NCBI GenBank assembly: GCA_018812505.1
Contig: JAHJDK010000021.1
Location: forward strand, 1-12,091
Direction of reading: 5' to 3'
DNA: 12,091 nucleotides
Origin: Nanobdellota archaeon
GTDB lineage: Archaea; Nanobdellota; Nanobdellia; Woesearchaeales; GCA-2686295
In this document: positions 7,968 through 12,091 of the stretch, piece after piece
Layout: each line of letters begins with the position of its first letter
Numbering within the stretch: the stretch's first letter is position 1
Position numbers and translations under genes: made by a program
The notes under the pieces: generated by a model
Database searches by the model: none
Told to the model about the DNA's origin: nothing
What the model saw: only the letters and a program-made list of their open reading frames with translations

Positions 7968-8381
7968 ATGATAGGAAAAATTGTTCTAAGCATACTAATC
8001 GCATTTATAGTTGCACAAACACTAAAATTAATATTCAACAGATTACAAAAAGGAAAATGGGAATACTCAACACTAGTTCAAGACGGCGGAATGCCATCAT
8101 CACACACATCAGTAGTTGTAGCGCTAACAATCAGCATACTACTAGAAACAGGACTGTCATACTACTTTGCAATCTGTGTGATACTGGCATTAATAGTAAT
8201 GAACGATGCTATGAAAGTGAGAAGAGAAACAGGAGAAGAAGCAGAAGTGCTGAATGAATTAATCCAAAAAGAAAACATTTTCCACACAAGACTAATAACC
8301 AAAGTAGGACACACACCACTACAAGTAGCAATGGGATTAATAAACGGAACACTGATAACTTTGATAGTGTATGCATTCTAA
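7968..8381 (+). CDS. DUF212 (divergent PAP2) family membrane protein
   Basis: A 137-residue membrane protein of the DUF212 family, distantly related to PAP2/vanadium haloperoxidase phosphatases. Three family signatures are clear: DGGMPSSHTS (39-48), DAMKVRRETGEEAEVLN (80-96) and GHTPLQVAMG (114-123). Hydrophobic segments at about 3-23, 48-60, 64-79 and 117-136 suggest four membrane helices. The SSHTS and GHT motifs correspond to the PAP2 phosphatase motifs, so a lipid- or phospho-substrate reaction at the membrane is possible, but I know of no settled activity for the family. The length is slightly short but the protein looks complete. It follows the VWA gene by 16 nt and has its own GGAGG site. 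A functional link to MoxR/VWA is not required. Confidence 0.93.
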   Translation: MIGKIVLSILIAFIVAQTLKLIFNRLQKGKWEYSTLVQDGGMPSSHTSVVVALTISILLETGLSYYFAICVILALIVMNDAMKVRRETGEEAEVLNELIQKENIFHTRLITKVGHTPLQVAMGLINGTLITLIVYAF

Positions 8382-8390
8382 TAAAAGTAA

Positions 8391-8400
8391 TATTTTTAAA
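8391..8400 (+). promoter_or_regulatory. TATA box of the tRNA-Thr gene
   Basis: TATTTTTAAA lies 25-34 nt upstream of the first base of the tRNA (8425), the correct distance for archaeal tRNA promoters. It sits 10 nt after the DUF212 stop, so the T-run may also help end the upstream transcript. Confidence 0.5.
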
Positions 8401-8424
8401 GAAACTAAAGTTCGCACTATCTAT

Positions 8425-8561
8425 GCCCCTGTAGCATAGTAGCTATTGCGGCAGACTTGTAACAACCCTTTTCAAAAGCGTTGACGGAAAGAAAAAGATT
8501 TGCTTTGCAAATCAGTTGATGAGATATCTGCAGGTCGAGGGTGCAATTCCCTTCAGGGGCT
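8425..8561 (+). tRNA. tRNA-Thr(UGU) with a 64-nt intron at position 37/38
   Basis: The acceptor stem is a perfect 7 bp (8425-8431 with 8554-8560), with discriminator U at 8561 and no encoded CCA. The anticodon stem GCAGA (8451-8455) pairs with TCTGC (8527-8531). The loop CTTGTAA places anticodon TGT at 8458-8460. The variable loop is AGGTC (8532-8536), and the T stem GAGGG/CCCTT encloses a 7-nt loop (8542-8548). G1-C72, C2-G71 and U73 are the identity elements expected of archaeal tRNA-Thr. Two oddities: the T-loop reads TGCAATT, with G where U55 should be, and the D-loop AGTAGCTA lacks the GG pair. The splice site can be folded as a relaxed bulge-helix-bulge. The gene could be functional with an unusual elbow, or slightly degenerate; all stems pair, which favours function. 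Confidence 0.9.
8462..8525 (+). other. Intron of tRNA-Thr with relaxed bulge-helix-bulge splice sites
   Basis: With exon 1 ending at A37 (8461) and exon 2 starting at A38 (8526), CTTG (8456-8459) pairs with TGAG (8520-8523) as the central helix, two pairs being G-U. The bulges are TAA on the 5' side and ATA on the 3' side, each cut after its second base. CAAC (8463-8466) pairs with GTTG (8515-8518), leaving A8519 over, so the motif is not perfectly canonical; U8460-A8519 could also pair. Inside is a perfect hairpin, GATTTGC (8497-8503) and GCAAATC (8507-8513) around TTT, plus a smaller one at 8468-8478 (CTTT/AAAG). No reading frame lies inside. The exact ends are ambiguous by one base because both are A. 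Confidence 0.8.
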
Positions 8562-8579
8562 TATTATAATTCTCTTATT

Positions 8580-8592
8580 AAAACAAAAAATA
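8580..8592 (-). terminator. U-tract terminator of the four-gene - strand operon
   Basis: On the - strand, ATTTTTTGTTTT directly follows the TAA stop of the phosphohistidine-domain gene: two T-runs, typical of archaeal termination. The 31-nt gap between the tRNA and this gene holds nothing else that I can see. Confidence 0.5.
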
Positions 8593-9624
8593 TTATGAAA
8601 GCTTTCTGACAACCCCATTATCTGCATCAACCTCAACCATATCACCATCTTTGAAAACTTCAGAAGCTATACCTGTGCCTATAACACATGGTTTTCCTAA
8701 TTCTCGTGCCACAATTGCAGCGTGACAGGTAATACCACCTTCATCAGTCACTATAGCTCCTGCATTTTTGAATTTAGAAGTTATATAATTAGGCATAGTC
8801 ATACTTATGATTAATATCTCTCCTTTTTTTAAATAGTTCATATCTTCTACTTTTTCTATTAGTCTTGCTTTTCCTTTATAGTTTCCTTTGAAGACAACCA
8901 TTCCCTTAACATTATTAACATTAGGATTCTTCTCATAGTTTAGATAAACAGTTGCATTCTGACAGAAAATAAATTTTCCTTTTAAATGAATAAAGAAACA
9001 TGATTGTCTTTCTTTTAGTTTCATTTCAACATCGATTTTTTTTAATTTTAAAAGTGATTCTATTTCCATAGGTGTCAAAAATTTTATTTGATGAACTGTC
9101 AATCCAAACCTTTTGCCAATCTCTTCAAACAAACAGTAAGATAACGAGTGAATTTTTTCAAAAGTATCTCTAGAGTAAAGTCTGAACTTTGCAAGTTCAT
9201 CAATAATTTCCTGATTTTTTGCTTTTTCAAACTCAGAATAAGCAACTGTTATTAAAAAATTAGGATAAATCCTTTTATACAATTTCATATAGTATCTTAT
9301 TAAAAATAGCAATTCATTATTAGACCTTGATTTGAAATTTCCTAAACTCATACAAAATAAAATTAACTTTTCAAAATATTTTTTTCCATCATTCACAACT
9401 CTTTTTACAAAACTTTTATCTTTTAGTGTTTTTTTAAAAACAAATTTAGAAAAAATATCATTTCCAAAGTTCATATAGTGAATAAAAATTAATCCATCTC
9501 TCAAAGTTAATATATCATAATAAGGAAAATTCCAAACTTTGACAAAATCTTTAACCAAAGCTTCATACAACAAACAATTCTTAAAAAAGTCATTCTCTCT
9601 TCTTGCAACAAATTCCCATTTCAT
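8593..9624 (-). CDS. Stand-alone PEP-utilizing mobile (phosphohistidine) domain protein with helical N-terminus
   Basis: A 343-residue protein whose last 110 residues or so (about 235-343) form the swivelling phosphohistidine domain of PEP synthase, pyruvate phosphate dikinase and rifampicin phosphotransferase. The active-site stretch GITCHAAIVARELGKP (297-312) carries the phosphoacceptor His301, and the ending GTGIASEVFKDGDMVEVD is typical. Neither the ATP-grasp nucleotide-binding domain nor the TIM-barrel PEP-binding domain is present. The N-terminal 230 residues or so, starting KWEFVARRE, are aromatic-rich and mostly helical, like N-terminal regions of other stand-alone members. It probably passes a phosphoryl group between unknown partners or is a regulatory relic. 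It is the last gene of a four-gene operon, 1 nt after its neighbour. The coding strand is T/G-rich. The C-terminal domain is certain; substrate and kinase are unknown. Confidence 0.88.
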   Translation of the reverse strand: MKWEFVARRENDFFKNCLLYEALVKDFVKVWNFPYYDILTLRDGLIFIHYMNFGNDIFSKFVFKKTLKDKSFVKRVVNDGKKYFEKLILFCMSLGNFKSRSNNELLFLIRYYMKLYKRIYPNFLITVAYSEFEKAKNQEIIDELAKFRLYSRDTFEKIHSLSYCLFEEIGKRFGLTVHQIKFLTPMEIESLLKLKKIDVEMKLKERQSCFFIHLKGKFIFCQNATVYLNYEKNPNVNNVKGMVVFKGNYKGKARLIEKVEDMNYLKKGEILIISMTMPNYITSKFKNAGAIVTDEGGITCHAAIVARELGKPCVIGTGIASEVFKDGDMVEVDADNGVVRKLS

Positions 9625-9625
9625 T

Positions 9626-10672
9626 TTAATTCACAAAAACCATATTTTTTATCGCTAAATCATTCATTTTTTTAACATATGAATGAGAATTTTTAATTAA
9701 CCCATTATTAATGTTCAAATCTAGATTCCTTTCCTTGAAATAATTTTCAACACCCTTAAAAAATAATGTATCCTCAAAATCTAATACTCCTTCAAATTTG
9801 GGTGATGGAATATCCATTTCTATAGTATCTATTGAATTTGTTCTATAATTGAACAATTCTTTTATTTCTTTTCTACTTGAGGGATAATTATTTTTTAACT
9901 CTTTTAATAAAGTGTTAAGAGAATTAAATTTATTACATCTATTAAAATACTCCTTACCTGCAGAATAGGAATGGTAAAACTTATTATTAACTAGAGAATA
10001 ACTATGATTTTTACTTCTTTTTAAAAAAACCATATCATTTGTATAAATATCATAATTATTTATTTTAGCTGAAATTATTTGGGGAAATTCATCACTATCA
10101 AAATAATAATTTTTTAAGAAAATTTTAGTTTTTGGTTCATAGAATACTTCAACAGATAATTCATTTGCATTTTCAAAGAATTCACCCAGAATAAATCTAG
10201 TAGTATCATCAAAAGAGTAAATCAGCCGCTTTGTATCAATATTATTATCCGCTGCTTTAGTAAGTGCAAATCTAATTGCATTTGTAATGTATTCGTCAGA
10301 AACTAGTCTGTATAATTTATTGCGTTCATTATTTAGGGATTCTGATTTATCTTTAAAATTAGAATCGCAAATAAAAAATCTTTCAAATCCAGAACTTGGG
10401 TTAAAATAAACAAATTTATCTAAATGAAAATTAATCCCAGTTTGATGAAATCTAAAAGTAAAACTTCTACCTTTTCCTGTGAACTTTTTTAAATATGCTT
10501 CGGGGATGAGAGTAAAACTTTTTGTTTTGTAACCATTATCATCATATTTTAATTCAATTAATGGACCCTCTTCACCTAAATTAAATGATTTAGAGTTTTT
10601 TAAAATATTATCAATTGAAAGCTCTTTATCTACATCTTGAATTTCAGGAAATGTTTTAACAGTTATTTTCAC
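9626..10672 (-). CDS. Hypothetical protein, 348 aa, third gene of the accessory operon
   Basis: I do not recognise this protein. It is soluble, rich in Asn, Lys, Phe and Tyr, with no signal peptide or membrane segment. The first 100 residues or so look beta-rich, including GRSFTFRFHQTGINFHLDKF (about 68-87). A helical stretch follows (about 120-160), then mixed structure and a helical C-terminus. The GTG start at 10672 is chosen because GAGGTGA (10678-10684) stands 5 nt before it. The in-frame GTG at 10681 overlaps that site, and the ATG between them (10677) is out of frame and stops at once. The start lies 1 nt after the TGA of the upstream gene and the stop 1 nt before the phosphohistidine gene, so the genes are coupled. 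Codons end more in A/T and include CGN arginines, suggesting possible acquisition. Confidence 0.82.
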   Translation of the reverse strand: MKITVKTFPEIQDVDKELSIDNILKNSKSFNLGEEGPLIELKYDDNGYKTKSFTLIPEAYLKKFTGKGRSFTFRFHQTGINFHLDKFVYFNPSSGFERFFICDSNFKDKSESLNNERNKLYRLVSDEYITNAIRFALTKAADNNIDTKRLIYSFDDTTRFILGEFFENANELSVEVFYEPKTKIFLKNYYFDSDEFPQIISAKINNYDIYTNDMVFLKRSKNHSYSLVNNKFYHSYSAGKEYFNRCNKFNSLNTLLKELKNNYPSSRKEIKELFNYRTNSIDTIEMDIPSPKFEGVLDFEDTLFFKGVENYFKERNLDLNINNGLIKNSHSYVKKMNDLAIKNMVFVN

Positions 10673-10673
10673 T

Positions 10674-11429
10674 TCATTCACCTCTTAAATATTCTTTAAT
10701 AGACTCAATGTTATCATAAAATGTTCTAGACTTTTCTACAACAGGAACATTCACAAGATTATCTTTAAGACCTAATTTTTTTATCTGCTCATATTTTTGT
10801 CCAACATCAATTCGTTCATTATTTATTAGTACATCCAATGCACTTTGAATGTAATAGCTAAGAAAATTTTTTTCATGAGTTGTGTATGATAATTTGCTTA
10901 TCGAGGAAGATGCAAAACTAAGACAGTCAATTATCTCGGTTGCACATTTTACTTCCAAATCTTCATTTTTTAGTGTCCACAAATGACCAATTGAATTTAT
11001 AATTAGATCTCCTTGTTTGAATGAAGATCCATCCAACTTTGTATATCTGATATAATGGGCAGAAATACCTAAAGACAACTTATCGTTAGCAAATCTTGAT
11101 TCAATTCCAGATATAACATCTATTATATAGTCTTTTTGACCGATTGTTATACTTCCAGATAATATATATCCTTGATGGTTATTACTTTTGTAATATGAAT
11201 TATCTAATAGTACAAATGAGTTAGGCAAAAGAGACTCTACAAAAACATTCAATAATTCTTCGTCAGAAGTTTTTTTAAATAATTCTTCTATATTATTTGT
11301 AGTTTGATTATTTTGCAGGGTTGTACATGCAGATTTTCTAGTAAGTTTTTTTCTTGTCAGTTTTCCATTCTTTTCCATAACTATTGTTCCCTTCAAAAAG
11401 TCTCTTTCTCTAGATGTTTTATATAACAT
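10674..11429 (-). CDS. Hypothetical protein, 251 aa, second gene of the accessory operon
   Basis: I do not recognise this protein. It has a basic N-terminal stretch (KLTRKKLTRK, about 23-32), a low-complexity Asn/Gln/Thr linker (about 39-46), a beta-rich middle (about 85-155) and a helical C-terminus (about 160-251), with no membrane segment. In the C-terminal half, a segment ending NFLSYYIQSALDVL can be aligned without gaps to NIHSYYLHDSLKLT of the next protein upstream, with further matches before it, so the two may share a domain. The ATG at 11429 is supported by GAGGTGA (11436-11442) 6 nt upstream, overlapping the previous stop. Its own last codons contain the ribosome binding site of the next gene. 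Its function is unknown. Confidence 0.82.
   Translation of the reverse strand: MLYKTSRERDFLKGTIVMEKNGKLTRKKLTRKSACTTLQNNQTTNNIEELFKKTSDEELLNVFVESLLPNSFVLLDNSYYKSNNHQGYILSGSITIGQKDYIIDVISGIESRFANDKLSLGISAHYIRYTKLDGSSFKQGDLIINSIGHLWTLKNEDLEVKCATEIIDCLSFASSSISKLSYTTHEKNFLSYYIQSALDVLINNERIDVGQKYEQIKKLGLKDNLVNVPVVEKSRTFYDNIESIKEYLRGE
10678..10684 (-). promoter_or_regulatory. Shine-Dalgarno GAGGTGA deciding a GTG start
   Basis: GAGGTGA, complementary to the archaeal 16S 3' end, lies 5 nt before the GTG at 10672 and within the last codons of the upstream gene. It rules out the in-frame GTG at 10681, which lies inside the motif. Confidence 0.7.
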
Positions 11430-11435
11430 TTTAAT

Positions 11436-11442
11436 TCACCTC
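11436..11442 (-). promoter_or_regulatory. Shine-Dalgarno GAGGTGA overlapping the upstream stop codon
   Basis: GAGGTGA ends in the TGA stop of the preceding gene and stands 6 nt before the ATG at 11429. The 13 bases GTGAATTAAAATG at this junction recur exactly at the start of the phosphohistidine gene (9622-9634). Confidence 0.7.
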
Positions 11443-12091
11443 TTAATTCTGGATTTCACATGATTAAATCTTTCATAGATTTGCTCAGATTTACTTATAC
11501 TATCAACAATGTTTTTGTCTAGAACATTCCTCCAATCCAAATTCTCTTGAATATTTTTAACAGCTTTCATTTTGTTAACATAGTTTTTACCTAGGTCGGC
11601 GTCTGTGAAATACTCATCAGTCATTCTGGACAACGTTAACTTTAGCGAATCATGAAGATAGTAAGAATGAATATTTAGTTCATTGTTGTCTTTAACATAT
11701 TCATATACAGATGCTGCAAGCACCATTACTTCAAGCAGAATATCACTGAGATGAAATATTCCTGATTCTGTATCATCATGATGCGAATTGTGAATAGTAT
11801 GATCAATTGAGTATCCTTTACTCGACCAATTAGGACCTTGAGATCCATATGTTACTATCTTCCTAGGTGAATTCGTTCGATAGTCAATCCATTTTAAATT
11901 ATAATGTTCAACTGGTTTTATTTTAAATTCTTTTTCTTCAAAAAGCTCTTCTGTAAATTTAAAACCATGTATTATGTCAAGAGAATATCCATGTGAACAT
12001 ATTGTTATTGAACGAAGAGACATGGATTCTTTAGTTGCTCTTGTGAATTTATCAGTATAGTTTTTATCAAACAAAACAAAGTTTTTATCAT
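11436..12091 (-). CDS. Hypothetical protein, 5' end beyond the window, first visible gene of the accessory operon
   Basis: I do not recognise this protein. At least 212 residues are visible. The frame stays open to the right edge of the window, and the only internal start candidate near there (TTG at 12074) has no ribosome binding site, so the true start probably lies outside. Numbered from that TTG, the N-terminal half is beta-rich and contains a His/Asp cluster, DHTIHNSHHDD (91-101), which could bind metal. Residues 105-212 are helical, and part of them resembles the next protein downstream around SYY. There is no membrane segment. It shares the TGA/GAGGTGA overlap with the 251-aa gene, so the two are translationally linked. 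Arginine CGN codons are used more freely than in the + strand genes. Confidence 0.78.
   Translation of the reverse strand, partial: DKNFVLFDKNYTDKFTRATKESMSLRSITICSHGYSLDIIHGFKFTEELFEEKEFKIKPVEHYNLKWIDYRTNSPRKIVTYGSQGPNWSSKGYSIDHTIHNSHHDDTESGIFHLSDILLEVMVLAASVYEYVKDNNELNIHSYYLHDSLKLTLSRMTDEYFTDADLGKNYVNKMKAVKNIQENLDWRNVLDKNIVDSISKSEQIYERFNHVKSRIKR

Noticed and set aside
8057..8257. A 66-codon + strand frame inside the DUF212 gene
   Set aside because: It overlaps the conserved DUF212 signatures in another frame and gives an Arg/Asn/Ser-rich product of no known type.
8462..8525. Reading the insert in the tRNA as evidence of a split or dead tRNA gene
   Set aside because: Both anticodon stem halves pair perfectly around it and splice-site helices can be drawn, so a cis-spliced intron explains it.
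8593..9624. PEP synthase or pyruvate phosphate dikinase
   Set aside because: Only the swivelling phosphohistidine domain is present; the nucleotide-binding and PEP-binding domains are missing and the length is far too short.
9626..10681. GTG at 10681 as the start of the 348-aa protein
   Set aside because: That GTG is part of the GAGGTGA ribosome site itself; the next in-frame GTG at 10672 has correct spacing.
11436..12074. TTG at 12074 as the start of the rightmost gene
   Set aside because: There is no ribosome site before it and the frame stays open to the window edge, so the gene is better treated as 5'-partial.

Overview
The window looks like part of the genome of a small, AT-rich archaeon, most likely a DPANN lineage of the Woesearchaeota/Pacearchaeota type. 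The reasons are: a tRNA-Thr interrupted by an intron at the archaeal 37/38 position and without an encoded CCA; TATA boxes about 27 nt upstream of start codons with no room for a leader; Shine-Dalgarno motifs of the GAGGTGA type used in only some genes; and a very large Asn/Thr-rich surface glycoprotein with a C-terminal membrane anchor. The lineage is inferred from style and was not tested by any search.

Left region (1-4266, + strand). Two tandem paralogous ribbon-helix-helix proteins (45 and 41 aa) lie under a promoter full of AGTTA/TAACT half-sites. The second overlaps, through ATGA, the start of a 1316-residue secreted glycoprotein with repeated cadherin/Ig-like domains, about 85 N-glycosylation sequons, an EF-hand-like loop, a helical stalk and a C-terminal membrane anchor. 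This looks like a self-regulated surface-protein operon.

Middle region (4263-8381). A 230-aa helical soluble protein on the - strand converges on the glycoprotein, with overlapping stop codons. It is divergent from a + strand operon encoding a MoxR AAA+ ATPase, a DUF58 protein, a BatA-like membrane VWA protein and a DUF212 (divergent PAP2) membrane protein. MoxR, DUF58 and the VWA protein form the known MoxR/VWA chaperone-like module. The 230-aa protein has features I associate with the soluble partner seen near such modules in DPANN archaea.

tRNA (8425-8561, + strand). tRNA-Thr(UGU) carries a 64-nt intron. Its elbow is unusual: no GG in the D-loop, and TGC instead of TTC in the T-loop.

Right region (8593-12091, - strand). 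Four tightly packed genes run leftwards towards the tRNA. The last is a stand-alone phosphohistidine (PEP-utilizing mobile) domain protein fused to a helical N-terminus. The three upstream genes (348 aa, 251 aa and at least 212 aa, the last open at the window edge) match nothing I recognise. They are joined by GAGGTGA Shine-Dalgarno motifs that overlap the preceding stop or C-terminal codons. This cassette is the best candidate for an undescribed system here.

Little of the window is non-coding. The only intergenic stretches are the 51-nt left promoter, the 105-nt divergent promoter at 4956-5060 and the approximately 40-nt and 30-nt flanks of the tRNA. No insertion sequence, CRISPR array or rRNA was seen.
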